Source: Myxococcales bacterium (lineage in GTDB: Bacteria > Myxococcota_A > Polyangia > Palsa-1104). Taken from it: a DNA stretch of 40,972 nt. The notes under the pieces were generated by a model. It saw only the letters and a program-made list of their open reading frames with translations. It did no database searches and was not told where the DNA came from. Below, piece by piece: positions 1 to 8,182 of the stretch. The stretch is from NCBI GenBank assembly GCA_003170275.1, contig PNAM01000012.1, positions 98,217-139,188 of the forward strand. Direction: 5' to 3'. The position numbers were made by a program, and so were the translations under genes. The first letter of the stretch is position 1. Each line of letters starts with the position of its first letter.

Positions 1-100
1 CGGTACGGCCGCCGGCGTAAGGGGCCCGTCCCCCGAAAAATCACCTCGCCTCGCCACGCGACCTTCCAACGGGGCACAACCTGCCTGCCAACCACGAGTC
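1..100. other. Left-edge non-coding stretch
   Basis: No convincing gene, and no hairpin with a T-run in the right orientation for the minus-strand gene that ends at 101. A short GGGG/CCCC pair near base 22 is too weak to call. Confidence 0.5.
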
Positions 101-442
101 TCAGATCTGGGCTTCGAGGCGGGCGACTTCGGCCTGGAGCTGACGGAGCGCGGCGGGGATCTCGGCGGGCGGTTGGTAGAGATCTTCGAGCTCGGACAGC
201 AGGGCGCGCAGCTCGGGAAGATCGCGGGCGATTAGCGCGGTGCGAAGACGCGCGAGGGTGCGGGCTTGGAGCGCGCGATCGATCGCGCGCATGGCGAACA
301 CGGCGGCGGCGATCAGCGCGGCGGCGACCACGAGGATGAGGACGAAGTCGTGGACGAACAGGACGATCAGCGCGGCGCTGCAGACGGCGACGGTCGCGAG
401 GGTGGTGTAGTTCGCGAGCTGGATGCGCGCGCGCAGGCGCAT
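101..442 (-). CDS. Small two-helix membrane protein in sigma-factor operon
   Basis: A 113-residue protein of unknown function. Residues from about 12 to 50 are strongly hydrophobic and probably form two close membrane helices. The rest is charged and helical, with heptad-like Leu/Ala spacing suggestive of a short coiled coil facing the cytoplasm. The ATG at 442 lies two bases past the stop of the anti-sigma gene (445), so the gene is almost certainly co-transcribed and translationally coupled with it. A longer reading frame runs upstream but overlaps the anti-sigma gene and encodes Arg/Pro-rich shadow sequence, so I chose the internal ATG. A third membrane component of the sigma/anti-sigma module is a reasonable inference; no known family is recognised. 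Confidence 0.7.
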   Translation of the reverse strand: MRLRARIQLANYTTLATVAVCSAALIVLFVHDFVLILVVAAALIAAAVFAMRAIDRALQARTLARLRTALIARDLPELRALLSELEDLYQPPAEIPAALRQLQAEVARLEAQI

Positions 443-444
443 GG

Positions 445-813
445 CTACGGCAGCTTGAGGGCGGAGGGCTGGGCGAACTGCAAAAGGATGTAGATGGCAA
501 CCACCAGGCCGAGCATCACGAGTGAGAGGACCTCGAAGGGGACGCGCTGGGCGAGGCGCTTGGGGGTAAAGAAGCGGCCCTTGGAGCGGCGGTTGATCTG
601 CTTGCGCACGGCGACGGCGAAATCGCTGGGCGCGACCATGCGGTGCATGTTGCCGAGCTTGCCGATCGCCTGCTCGAAGGTCTGGTACTCGCGACGGCAG
701 ACCACGCACGAGCGCAGGTGCTCCTCGAGCGCGCTGGCCTGCTCGGGGGCGAGCTCGTCGTCCCAGTAGGCGCTGAACAGCTCGTTGGCCTGTGCGTGGT
801 CCACGTTTTCCAT
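445..813 (-). CDS. Anti-sigma factor with zinc-binding (ZAS) domain
   Basis: A 122-residue protein. The N-terminal half has the zinc anti-sigma signature H-x3-C-x2-C (EEHLRSCVVC), and one transmembrane helix lies at about residues 93-113. This is the usual layout of a membrane-anchored ZAS anti-sigma factor that binds its ECF sigma in the cytoplasm and releases it on an envelope or redox cue. It starts 7 bases after the stop of the ECF sigma gene and is followed almost without a gap by a small membrane protein. The partner assignment rests on adjacency. The periplasmic tail is very short, which suggests that sensing is through the zinc site or through another membrane protein, perhaps the next gene (inference). 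Confidence 0.88.
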   Translation of the reverse strand: MENVDHAQANELFSAYWDDELAPEQASALEEHLRSCVVCRREYQTFEQAIGKLGNMHRMVAPSDFAVAVRKQINRRSKGRFFTPKRLAQRVPFEVLSLVMLGLVVAIYILLQFAQPSALKLP

Positions 814-820
814 GATAGTT

Positions 821-1441
821 CTACCTGAGTAGCTTGGCCATGTGCTCCTTCAGCTGGAGCCGCGCGCGGTGCAGCCGGGACTTGACCGTTCCCAGCTCCA
901 ATCCGGTAATACTCGAAATCTCTTCATAACTTAGGTCCTCGACGTCGCGCAGCACCACGAGCACGCGGTGGTCCTCGTCGAGCGCGGCGATGGCGGTCTG
1001 CACCGAGCGCTCGAGCTCGAGCCCCTCGAGCACCGCGTCCGGCCCGTCGACGTGCGGGCGCAGGGCCGAGGGCTGCGCGTCCTGCATCTCGCGCTCGGCC
1101 GCTTCGTCCAGCTCGCCGGTCGCCTTGGTGAAACGGCGGCCCAGGTACTTCATGCGGTTCTTGCAGTGGTTGGCGGCGATCCGGTACAGCCAGGTCGAGA
1201 ACTTGGCCTCGCCGCGAAAGCTGTCGATGGCCTTGAACACGGTCACGAACACTTCCTGGGCGATGTCCTCGGCTTCCTGCTGGCTGCCGATCATGCGGTA
1301 CACCAGGTTGTAGACCTTGTGCTGATAGAGGCGCACCACCTCCTCGAACGCCCGCTCGTCGCGTTGCTGCAGACGATTGATCAGCACCCGCTCGCGCAGG
1401 CTCATGCCGGTGAATCCGGCATGCGCGGCAGGTCCAGCCAT
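821..1441 (-). CDS. ECF (RpoE-like) RNA polymerase sigma factor
   Basis: A 206-residue group 4 sigma factor. Region 2 is clear (motifs EDIAQEVFVTVFK and FSTWLYRIAANHCKNR). Region 4 carries the helix-turn-helix LSYEEISSITGLELGTVKSR. A linker rich in Glu/Asp separates them. It directs RNA polymerase to its own promoter class and is probably held inactive by the downstream zinc anti-sigma factor. The ATG at 1441 is the longest start. An internal ATG at 1405 (MSLRER) begins just before the conserved region and may be the real one; neither has a strong ribosome-binding site. An outer-membrane barrel gene ends 39 bases upstream on the same strand, so an envelope-stress role is plausible, but that is inferred from context only. 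Confidence 0.92.
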   Translation of the reverse strand: MAGPAAHAGFTGMSLRERVLINRLQQRDERAFEEVVRLYQHKVYNLVYRMIGSQQEAEDIAQEVFVTVFKAIDSFRGEAKFSTWLYRIAANHCKNRMKYLGRRFTKATGELDEAAEREMQDAQPSALRPHVDGPDAVLEGLELERSVQTAIAALDEDHRVLVVLRDVEDLSYEEISSITGLELGTVKSRLHRARLQLKEHMAKLLR

Positions 1442-1480
1442 ACAGGGTTAGACCCCGGGAAGGGGCGGGAGTTCCCCGGC

Positions 1481-2449
1481 TCAGTCGACGAAGATACGCA
1501 CGCCGACCATGAGCACGTTCTCGATTCCGCCTTGAACTTTGGCACGATAGCCGAGATCCACCCCGAAGGAGGTAGAGACGTACCCCAAGCCGGCGGTAAT
1601 GAACGTCCCTGGTAGTCCCGAATCGTAGACCACTCCGACCCGAAGGGGAACCTTGCTGGCAACCACCCACTCGATGCCCGGGCCGAGCCGGCCGGTGACG
1701 CGGTCGTCGTGCGAGACCTTACCGGTCATCTGATCGAGGTGGTAGGTCTGATAACCGGTGAAGTTGAGCACCGCATCGAAGTTGATGTTCAGCTGCGGGA
1801 CCGGGGTGACCGCGATCGCCATGCCGAGCGACAGCGGCGACTCGCGGCTGCCGTGGTCCCACAGGTTGTAGCCGATCGCGGCGATGCGGAACTTTTCGCC
1901 CAGCCGGACCAGCAGGCCGACGTCGAAGGTGATCCCGTTGACCGTGTCGAGTGTGATGTTCTGCGGCACCGTGCCGGCCGGGAGCGGCGCGGTGGTGTCG
2001 AGGTGCAGATACTTGGCGGTCGCGCCGATGATGAACTTGTCGCCGAGCGGGATCGACAGCGAGAGGCCGGCGACGTGGCCGGTGCGCGTGAGCTGCGTGG
2101 ACTCGACTCGACCGCCCGCCCAATCGAAGCCCAGCTTGGGCTGCGCGTAGATGAAGTCGTAGAACAGGCCAGCAGCCACGCGCGAGGTCACCGAGTCGAC
2201 CACCGAGACGTGCGCCTGATGCCCGAGCTGCTCGACGTTGAAGCCGTAGTTGGCCTCGATCACGTATTGCCGCGAGAGCGACATGCCCGCCGGATTGAGC
2301 AGCGGACCCTCGGCGCCCGTCGGTGTGGCGCGGGCCGCTTCGCCCTGCCCGATCGCGCGTGCGCCAACGACGTCCGATTGCGCGCGCGCAACGCCGGACG
2401 CTCCCGCGACGAGAAGGCACACCAAGAGCGTCTTCGTAACCCGACACAT
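1481..2449 (-). CDS. Outer-membrane beta-barrel protein (FadL/PorV-like)
   Basis: A 322-residue exported protein. The N-terminus has a signal peptide (basic residues, hydrophobic LLVCLLVAGASG, then a cleavage region near ARAQ). The mature protein opens with a segment ending in NPAGMS. This resembles the N-terminal region of the FadL/TraF/PorV-like barrels, where a conserved NPA motif follows the first strand. Alternating hydrophobic and polar stretches through the rest fit beta-strands. The function is not predictable: transport of a hydrophobic ligand or a structural role are both possible. It lies between radC and the ECF sigma gene on the same strand, and GAGGG a few bases before the ATG can serve as ribosome-binding site. 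Confidence 0.72.
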   Translation of the reverse strand: MCRVTKTLLVCLLVAGASGVARAQSDVVGARAIGQGEAARATPTGAEGPLLNPAGMSLSRQYVIEANYGFNVEQLGHQAHVSVVDSVTSRVAAGLFYDFIYAQPKLGFDWAGGRVESTQLTRTGHVAGLSLSIPLGDKFIIGATAKYLHLDTTAPLPAGTVPQNITLDTVNGITFDVGLLVRLGEKFRIAAIGYNLWDHGSRESPLSLGMAIAVTPVPQLNINFDAVLNFTGYQTYHLDQMTGKVSHDDRVTGRLGPGIEWVVASKVPLRVGVVYDSGLPGTFITAGLGYVSTSFGVDLGYRAKVQGGIENVLMVGVRIFVD

Positions 2450-2489
2450 CGTCCCTCATCCTAACCAACGGGGATCGGGAGTCCAAATT

Positions 2490-3146
2490 TCATCGTCCGG
2501 TGACGATTTCTTGATTTTCCGCAAAGCTGTAGCGACCCTCTCGCGCGAGGACGATGTGGTCGACCAGCGGGATGCCCAGCGACGCGCCGGCCTCGACCAG
2601 CTGCGCGGTGAGGAGCCGATCCGACTCCGAGGGCTGACAGAATCCGCTCGGATGGTTGTGCACCACGATCGCCGCGTGGGCCGACTCGCGCACCAGCGGG
2701 CGGAAGACGTCGCGCGGGCTGACGAACACCTGGTTGACGGTGCCCACGCCGGCCACGAAGTGCAGCTGCACGCGCCCGTGCGTGTCGAGGCCGAGCACGT
2801 GCAGCTCCTCTTGCGGGAGCACCACCAGCCGGCCGCGCAGCCGGGCGTCGACGTCGTCGGCGGTGCGGATCGGATCGCCGCGCTCGAGCGGCAGATCGAC
2901 CGCGCGCCGGCCGAGCTCGAGCGCCGCCTTGAGCCGGCTTGCGATCGCGCCGCTCAGCCCGGCGGAGCGCAGCTCCGAGACCCCGGCTTCCAGCAGCGCG
3001 GGCAGGTTGCCGAACTGCTCGAGCAGTCGTCGCGCGCGATCGACCTCGCCGACCAGCAGCGTGAGCAGATCGAGATCGCTGACCAGGGACGCGCCGCGCA
3101 GTCGCAGGCGATCGCGGGAGACGACGACGGGCTGAAGAAGGGACAT
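2490..3146 (-). CDS. radC: RadC family JAB/MPN-domain protein
   Basis: A 218-residue member of the RadC (UPF0758) family. Residues from about 15 to 85 form the helix-hairpin-helix-like region. The C-terminal half is the JAB/MPN metalloprotease-like domain with the intact JAMM signature HNHPSG-x3-PS-x2-D, followed by DHIVL. Family members are widespread and have been associated with DNA repair or genetic transformation, but the biochemical activity is unsettled; the old recombination-repair role assigned to the E. coli gene has been questioned. I start at the ATG at 3146 (MSLLQPV), where family similarity begins. A longer frame reaches 3212 with Arg-rich sequence that does not look conserved. 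It is a core chromosomal copy here; nothing marks it as mobile. Confidence 0.88.
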   Translation of the reverse strand: MSLLQPVVVSRDRLRLRGASLVSDLDLLTLLVGEVDRARRLLEQFGNLPALLEAGVSELRSAGLSGAIASRLKAALELGRRAVDLPLERGDPIRTADDVDARLRGRLVVLPQEELHVLGLDTHGRVQLHFVAGVGTVNQVFVSPRDVFRPLVRESAHAAIVVHNHPSGFCQPSESDRLLTAQLVEAGASLGIPLVDHIVLAREGRYSFAENQEIVTGR

Positions 3147-3287
3147 GCGGGCAGGCTCAGCACGCGCCGTGCCGATCCGACGGGTGCGCGAAATCGCGGG
3201 GTTGGAGGGCACAACGCGTGATCGATTCGCGTGGCGGACGCGAGCCGTCCGAATGCCGGATCAGGGCAGCGTCACCACGTCACCACG

Positions 3288-4178
3288 TCACCATTGATAG
3301 GAGAGCGCCAGCTTGATCTGCGCGCCGGCGGCGACCGAGCGTGCGGTGCCGCGGATCGCCGAGTCGTAGCCGAACGAGGCGCCCAGGCCGCGCCAGATCC
3401 GCCCGTACACCTCGATGCCGGGCGACAGGTAGCTGACGCCGTTGCCGAGTCCGGTCGCGTCGCGTGCGGCTTCGGCCTGGGTGGCGAACGAGACCACGCC
3501 GACGAAGCGCCACACGAACCAGAACCGCTCGATGAACTTGTACGGAAAGCGGGTGCCGACCTCGGCGCGGTAGACGAACGCGTCGGAGAAGCCGCCGGTG
3601 CGCAGCCAGTAGCCAGCGTCGACGATCAGGTAGTGCAGCACCGGCCAGCGCCGCACGCCGCCGAACGAATAGCCGAGCGAGGCCCGCCCCTCGACGTCCC
3701 ATTCCCCGTCGCCGGTGGGCAGCGAGTTGGCGATCAGCTGCGCGTAGGCGTCGGCGTTCGGACCGGCGCTCGGGTGCGCGTCGCCGGTCGGGATCCCGAG
3801 CGTGACGCCGAACGACAGCCGCACCGGCTTGACGATCGCGCCGGTCCACGCGCCGAGCCGGAAGTCGCCCAGGCCGAGCGTCGCGCCCTGCCCGCTGATC
3901 TCGTTCTTGCGCAAGAGCGTGCCCTCGACGGTGGCGGTGAGCCAGCGGCTGATGATGCCCACCTCGCCGAACAGGTTCCAGGTCTGCTGGGTGTACGGCT
4001 GGATCTTCTGGATCGAGAAGTCGGCTGCGTAGAACGAGTCGGTCGAGATGCGCGAGTAGCTGGTGTTGATGTAGAAGTGGCCAGCGTCCTTGGTCCAGGG
4101 ACCGGCCAGCGCCACCGATGGGGCGCACACGCCGACGAGCCATGAGCCGACGAGCCATAAGATCGAGAGCCGCTTCAC
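3288..4178 (-). CDS. Exported outer-membrane beta-barrel protein
   Basis: A 296-residue protein of unknown specific role. A signal peptide is clear (KRLSILWLVGSWLVGVCAP, cleavage near ALA-GP). The mature chain is rich in aromatic residues and alternating strands and ends in LSYQW, the C-terminal aromatic residue expected of a BAM-inserted barrel. The start is a GTG at 4178, whose last bases overlap the TGA of the upstream small protein (GTGA), so translation is probably coupled. A longer frame extends to 4340 but only through the neighbouring gene. The transaldolase, the 99-residue protein and this barrel form one operon by spacing. A function linked to the other two is not evident. Confidence 0.75.
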   Translation of the reverse strand: MKRLSILWLVGSWLVGVCAPSVALAGPWTKDAGHFYINTSYSRISTDSFYAADFSIQKIQPYTQQTWNLFGEVGIISRWLTATVEGTLLRKNEISGQGATLGLGDFRLGAWTGAIVKPVRLSFGVTLGIPTGDAHPSAGPNADAYAQLIANSLPTGDGEWDVEGRASLGYSFGGVRRWPVLHYLIVDAGYWLRTGGFSDAFVYRAEVGTRFPYKFIERFWFVWRFVGVVSFATQAEAARDATGLGNGVSYLSPGIEVYGRIWRGLGASFGYDSAIRGTARSVAAGAQIKLALSYQW

Positions 4179-4474
4179 GTTGCGGCGGGCGGTTCCTTGA
4201 GCAGCTCGCGGTCGGTCCAGCTGCCGGTGAGCACCTGCGCCGAGCCAAGCCAGCGATGCTGCGCCCGCGCGCCGTTGGTGACGCGCAGCACCACGCGCGC
4301 CTTGATCAGATCGATGCTCGCCACCTCGAGGTCGGCCCACGGGATGGTCACGTCCACGCTCTCGGGCAGCTGCACCACCAGCCCGCGCGTGGTGCGAAAG
4401 CGCAGGATGGCGGTGGTTCGCCCGTCTTCATCGTCGAGAGGAATGCCGTCGAAATCGAAACGCATCGGGGCCAT
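4175..4474 (-). CDS. Hypothetical 99-residue protein coupled to transaldolase
   Basis: A short soluble protein of unrecognised family. It alternates beta-type segments (ILRFRTTRGLVVQLP, DVTIPWADLEVASID, ARVVLRVTNG) with charged turns and looks like a small all-beta domain. Start choice is firm: a perfect GGAGGT sits 3 bases before the ATG at 4474, overlapping the stop region of the transaldolase gene. Its TGA overlaps the GTG of the following outer-membrane protein. The local segment 'LDDEDGRTTAILRFRTTRG' suggests a modulator that reads a ligand or partner, but that is only a guess; I assign no function. Confidence 0.75.
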   Translation of the reverse strand: MAPMRFDFDGIPLDDEDGRTTAILRFRTTRGLVVQLPESVDVTIPWADLEVASIDLIKARVVLRVTNGARAQHRWLGSAQVLTGSWTDRELLKEPPAAT

Positions 4475-4482
4475 GCGACCTC

Positions 4483-5643
4483 CTACTTGATCAGCACGAA
4501 GGCCGCCCCGAGCCCGGCCGCCATCTCCTCGGGTGAGATCTGACCGTCGCCGTTGGTGTCGAGCGCGGCGAACACCGACTGCGCTCCGCCCCACTCCTCG
4601 CGGGTGATGAAGCCGTCGCCGTCCAGATCGTAGACCTTGAAGAACTCGTGTGCGGCGTGGCCGGCCTTGGCCTTGCCGTCGAGCGCCTTGAGCCGCTCGG
4701 CCATCAGCTTCTCGAGCGCGACCAACGCCTTGGAGAAGCCCTGGATGCCCTCCTCGAGCTTCTCCTTGGCCATGCGATCGGTCTCGTGCATCTTGCGGAA
4801 GGTCGCTTCGTCGACGTGGATCTTCTCCAGCTTCATCGACGGCGCCTTGGCCGGATCGAGCTTGCGGGTGAGCGTGCCGCTCCCCGTTTGCAGCTCGGTG
4901 AGCAGGTTCGGCGCGATGGTGAGCAGATCGCAGCCGGCCAGCTCGGTGATTTCCCCGAGGTTGCGGAACGAGGCGCCCATGACCTCGGTCTTGTGGCCGA
5001 ACTTCTTGTAGTAGTTGTAGATCGCGGTGACCGACACCACGCCCGGATCTTCCGCCGGCGGGTAGCTGTCGCGCCCCGAGTCCTTCTTGTGCCAATCGAG
5101 GATGCGCCCGACGAACGGAGAGATCAGCCGCACGCCCGCTTCGGCGCAGGCGATCGCCTGGTGCATGCCGAACAGCAACGTGAGGTTGCAGTGGATGCCT
5201 TCCTTCTCGAGGATCTCGGCGGCCTTGATGCCCTCCCAGGTCGAGGCGATCTTGATGAGAACGCGGTCGCGCGAGACGCCGCCCGCTTCGTACTGCTTGA
5301 TGAGGTAGCGCCCCTTCTCGATGGTGCCGGGCGTGTCGTACGAGAGCCGCGCGTCCACTTCGGTCGACACGCGCCCCGGAACGATCTTGAGGATGCGCAG
5401 GCCGAACTCGACCGCCAGGCGATCGATGGCGGTCTGGATCACCTTGTCGCCGCTGGCCTGCTGCTTGGCGTAGGTGAGCGCGCCGTCGACCAGCTCGGAG
5501 TACTCCGGCATCTGCGCCGCCGCGGTGATCAGCGACGGGTTGGTGGTGGCGTCGCGCGGCTTGAACTTCTGGATCGAGTTGATGTCACCGGTGTCGGCGA
5601 CGGTCACGGTCATCGTGTTGAGCTGGTCGAGCAGGCTGGCCAT
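4483..5643 (-). CDS. tal: Transaldolase with C-terminal EF-hand pair
   Basis: A 386-residue two-domain protein. Residues 1 to about 320 are a class I transaldolase of the pentose phosphate pathway: VADTGD near the N-terminus holds the catalytic Asp, DATTNPSL is conserved, and [11 protein letters not shown] carries the Schiff-base Lys. The C-terminal ~60 residues contain two canonical EF-hand loops, [12 protein letters not shown] and [12 protein letters not shown], each with acidic residues at loop positions 1, 3, 5 and 12. Transaldolase/EF-hand fusions are known, notably in cyanobacteria, but are uncommon. Calcium control of sugar interconversion is an inference. GGAGGGG lies 4 bases before the ATG. 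Downstream genes overlap or abut it. Confidence 0.95.
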   Translation of the reverse strand: MASLLDQLNTMTVTVADTGDINSIQKFKPRDATTNPSLITAAAQMPEYSELVDGALTYAKQQASGDKVIQTAIDRLAVEFGLRILKIVPGRVSTEVDARLSYDTPGTIEKGRYLIKQYEAGGVSRDRVLIKIASTWEGIKAAEILEKEGIHCNLTLLFGMHQAIACAEAGVRLISPFVGRILDWHKKDSGRDSYPPAEDPGVVSVTAIYNYYKKFGHKTEVMGASFRNLGEITELAGCDLLTIAPNLLTELQTGSGTLTRKLDPAKAPSMKLEKIHVDEATFRKMHETDRMAKEKLEEGIQGFSKALVALEKLMAERLKALDGKAKAGHAAHEFFKVYDLDGDGFITREEWGGAQSVFAALDTNGDGQISPEEMAAGLGAAFVLIK

Positions 5644-5686
5644 GTTCCCCTCCGGTTTCGCGGGTGCTCACTCTAGCAGATTTCGC

Positions 5687-5872
5687 CTAGATCTCGGGAG
5701 ACGCCTGGATATGGAACCCGTCGTCGTCGGCCGAGAAGGACGCGCTGATCAGGTTGGGACTGCAGCACACCGGGCAGTCCTCGATGTATTGCTGCTGCTC
5801 GCCCCCGCCCGGATCAGGCGAGGTGTCGACCGTTTCGCCGCAGTGAGGGCACGCGTACAAGCCGCACTCCAT
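5687..5872 (-). CDS. CPxCG-motif cysteine-rich zinc protein
   Basis: A 61-residue protein with two pairs of cysteines, CPHCG and CPVCC, separated by a Gly/Gln linker, ending in an acidic tail. This is the pattern of the small 'CPXCG motif-containing cysteine-rich protein' family (Cys_rich_CPXG). Both pairs together probably bind one zinc ion. The cellular role of the family is unknown. It lies 9 bases downstream of the M28 peptidase gene on the same strand and 43 bases before the transaldolase start, so it may be part of a longer transcript. The ribosome-binding site is weak. Confidence 0.85.
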   Translation of the reverse strand: MECGLYACPHCGETVDTSPDPGGGEQQQYIEDCPVCCSPNLISASFSADDDGFHIQASPEI

Positions 5873-5881
5873 GCGCAGACT

Positions 5882-7267
5882 CTACCACCTGGGTGGGGCG
5901 GTTGGCGGGGGGAGCACCTCGGGGGAATCGGCGAGCGCGTGGGTGATCACGGAGAACGCGGCGACCTCGAGCGCCAGATCGATCGGGTCGATCTTGTCGA
6001 CGGTGTCGGCGGCGGTGTGGTGCCAGTCGAAGTAGGCACTCATGTCCTGGTTCACGTCGAGCACCGGCACGCCGGCGGCTTGCAGCGGGATCAGATCGGC
6101 GCCTGCCCAATCCGCCGAGCGCACGTCGGTCGGGAGCCAGGTGCGCAGCGGCTCGGCCAGCGATCGCAACAGCGCCACCGACGGCGCGCCGCCGGCCACC
6201 GACAGGCCGATCGGCCGGCCCGCGCCCGAGTCGGCCTCCATCGCGGCGACGTGCTTGGCCAGCTCGCCCTTGTGCGCGGCCGCGTAGGCGTTGGCGCCCG
6301 ACAGCCCGTTCTCCTCGTTCATGTACAGGACCACGCGCACGGTGCGGCGCGCCGGCAGGCCGAGCGCGGTGAGCAGGCGCGCGGTCTCGATCACGATCGC
6401 GCAGCCCGCGCCGTCGTCGATCGCGCCGGCGCCGAGGTCCCACGAATCGAGGTGCGCGCCGATCAGCACCACCTCGTCGGGCTTGTCGCGCCCCGGCACC
6501 TCGCCGACCACGTTCGACGACATCACCTCGCCGTCGCGGTGCGCGCCCAGGCGCAGCTTGACCTGCACGGCCTCGCCGCGCGCGATCAGCCGGTGCAGGT
6601 GCTCGGCATCTTCCGCCGCCAGCGCGGCGTAGGGGATCTTGGTCACCGCGTCGTCGTAGCGGGTCCCGCCGGTGTGCGGCAGCCGATAGTTGCCGGTGCC
6701 CACCGAGCGGATCAGCGCCGCGACCGCGCCCAGCCTGGCGGCCTCGACTGCGCCGCGCCCGCGCAGCCCGACCACCTGACCGTAGCCGTCGCCCGAGCGG
6801 GTGCGCTGCATGACCTTGTTGAACAGGACGATCTTGCCCTTGATTTTGTCGCCGAGCGCCTTGAGCTCATCGACCGACGACACCTCGACCACCTGCGCGG
6901 TGAGCCCGTCTTTGGGCGTGCCGACCGAGCCGCCCAGCGCGGTCGCGCGCAACGGCAGGCGCGCCGGCGCGACCAGCTCGACCGACTCCTCGCCGCGCAC
7001 CCAGCGAGGCACCTTGACCGGCTCCTTGTGCACGTTCTTCAGGCCCGCCGCCTTCATCGTCGCCACCGCCCACTCGACCGCGCGATCCGCCGCCGGCGAT
7101 CCGGCCAGCCGCTGCCCGATGTGATCGCTGAGCGATTCGACGGTGGCGAACGCCTGCCCGTCCATCAGCGCCGCGCCGGCCAGCCGCGCCTCGACGCCGT
7201 TCGGATCGGGAGGGGCCGCGTGCGCTGCGACGGACGACAACAGAATGATCGCGAGGAGACGGTTCAT
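5882..7267 (-). CDS. Secreted M28 family zinc aminopeptidase with PA domain
   Basis: A 461-residue exported peptidase. A signal peptide is followed by a helical N-terminal region and a PA-type insertion (about residues 120-230). The M28 catalytic core has AHLDSWDLGAGAIDDGAG (first His, bridging Asp), MNEENGLSG (catalytic Glu and metal ligand Glu), EADSGAG (Asp ligand) and DWHHTAADT (last His ligand). All metal and catalytic residues expected of a co-catalytic di-zinc aminopeptidase/carboxypeptidase Q-like enzyme are present. It probably trims peptides outside the cytoplasm as part of protein scavenging. Another secreted peptidase, of family M2, lies about 1.3 kb away, which suggests a peptide-feeding lifestyle (inference). 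Confidence 0.93.
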   Translation of the reverse strand: MNRLLAIILLSSVAAHAAPPDPNGVEARLAGAALMDGQAFATVESLSDHIGQRLAGSPAADRAVEWAVATMKAAGLKNVHKEPVKVPRWVRGEESVELVAPARLPLRATALGGSVGTPKDGLTAQVVEVSSVDELKALGDKIKGKIVLFNKVMQRTRSGDGYGQVVGLRGRGAVEAARLGAVAALIRSVGTGNYRLPHTGGTRYDDAVTKIPYAALAAEDAEHLHRLIARGEAVQVKLRLGAHRDGEVMSSNVVGEVPGRDKPDEVVLIGAHLDSWDLGAGAIDDGAGCAIVIETARLLTALGLPARRTVRVVLYMNEENGLSGANAYAAAHKGELAKHVAAMEADSGAGRPIGLSVAGGAPSVALLRSLAEPLRTWLPTDVRSADWAGADLIPLQAAGVPVLDVNQDMSAYFDWHHTAADTVDKIDPIDLALEVAAFSVITHALADSPEVLPPPTAPPRW

Positions 7268-7289
7268 GACGCGCGCACGATAGCAGAAG

Positions 7290-8123
7290 TTACAGCTTGT
7301 CGAAGTGCTCGTAGGGGTGCTCGATCCACTCGCGCAAGATGCGCGACATCGAGGCGGCGTGGAACCCGTCGATGAACCGGTGATCGAACGTGGCGTTCAC
7401 CGACATCATCTTGGCGACGATGATCTTCCCGTCGACGACGATCGCGCGCTCCTTGACCATGCCCACCGCGAGCAGGATCGGCACGCGCGAATAGGGCACC
7501 AGCGGCACGTAGGCGACGTCGAGGCCGAGCGAGCCCACGTTGGTGATCATCATACTGCCGAACGGATCGTTGGGGATGCCCACGCCGGACAGATCGAGGT
7601 TGAGCGTGTAGGTCAAGAAGCTGATCAGCTTGAGCAGCCGGTTGAGCGCGAAGTACGGGATCTTGAGGAACGTGCCGCGCGTCTTCTCGAGCGCCGGATC
7701 CTGCCGCGCGCGCACCTTGTTCACCTTCTCGTTGAACTCGTCGTAGATCTGCGACAGCGACTTCTGCTCGGTGTCGTAGACGGTCGCGCCCGACAGGTCG
7801 ATCTTGGTCGGCCCCTCGTCGGTCAACACCACCTGGAAGAAGATGCCGATGCGCTTGCGCAAATAAACGCGGTTCCAGCGCATGATCGCGTTGGCCTCGG
7901 GCGTCTCCTTGAGCACCATCGCCGCGGCCTTGGCCATCAGGTGCGAGATGGTCAGCTTCTTGCCCGTCTTCTCGCGAAACTCGGCAAGGTAGCGCATCGC
8001 TTCGTCCATGCGCAGCTCCATCGTCCCGTACACCGACGGGTCGTAGGCGGTCTGCCAGGTGCCGATGGCGATCTTGCGAAAGCTGGAGACGTCGTCCTTG
8101 CGAACGAGATCGAGGTTGGGCAT
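7290..8123 (-). CDS. Stand-alone 2-oxoacid dehydrogenase E2-type acyltransferase domain
   Basis: A 277-residue protein made up only of the catalytic domain of dihydrolipoamide acyltransferases (chloramphenicol acetyltransferase-like fold). The signature H-R-F-I-D-G near the C-terminus gives the catalytic His and Asp (HxxxDG). It lacks the lipoyl and peripheral-subunit-binding domains of a normal E2, so it may use free acyl-CoA or a lipoyl domain supplied by another protein; similar orphan domains are often found near other metabolic genes. I start at the ATG at 8123 (MPNLDLV). No Shine-Dalgarno sequence precedes it, but a TATAAT hexamer ends 6 bases before it, suggesting a leaderless mRNA. 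No E1 or E3 genes are in the window. Confidence 0.88.
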   Translation of the reverse strand: MPNLDLVRKDDVSSFRKIAIGTWQTAYDPSVYGTMELRMDEAMRYLAEFREKTGKKLTISHLMAKAAAMVLKETPEANAIMRWNRVYLRKRIGIFFQVVLTDEGPTKIDLSGATVYDTEQKSLSQIYDEFNEKVNKVRARQDPALEKTRGTFLKIPYFALNRLLKLISFLTYTLNLDLSGVGIPNDPFGSMMITNVGSLGLDVAYVPLVPYSRVPILLAVGMVKERAIVVDGKIIVAKMMSVNATFDHRFIDGFHAASMSRILREWIEHPYEHFDKL

Positions 8124-8129
8124 TTTGCG

Positions 8130-8157
8130 ATTATAACCTGCGATGCACGCAACAAGC
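8130..8157 (-). promoter_or_regulatory. Possible leaderless promoter for the E2-type gene
   Basis: On the minus strand a perfect -10 hexamer TATAAT (8135-8130) stands out in GC-rich DNA, with GCTTGT as a modest -35 candidate 16 bases upstream (8157-8152). The -10 ends 6 bases before the ATG at 8123, so transcription would start at or next to the A of the start codon, consistent with the absence of a ribosome-binding site. Confidence 0.4.
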
Positions 8158-8182
8158 GCCAGCGGATGGCCGATAAGCTTCC

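Noticed and set aside
3270..3292. Three direct copies of CGTCACCA-type sequence at the end of an outer-membrane protein gene
   Set aside because: Short, partly within the stop region, and no wider array or gene association; likely simple slippage.
494..7375. Long plus-strand open frames rich in Arg, His, Gly and Pro opposite the minus-strand genes
   Set aside because: Low-complexity composition typical of antisense frames in GC-rich DNA; no motifs, and each is opposite a well-supported gene.
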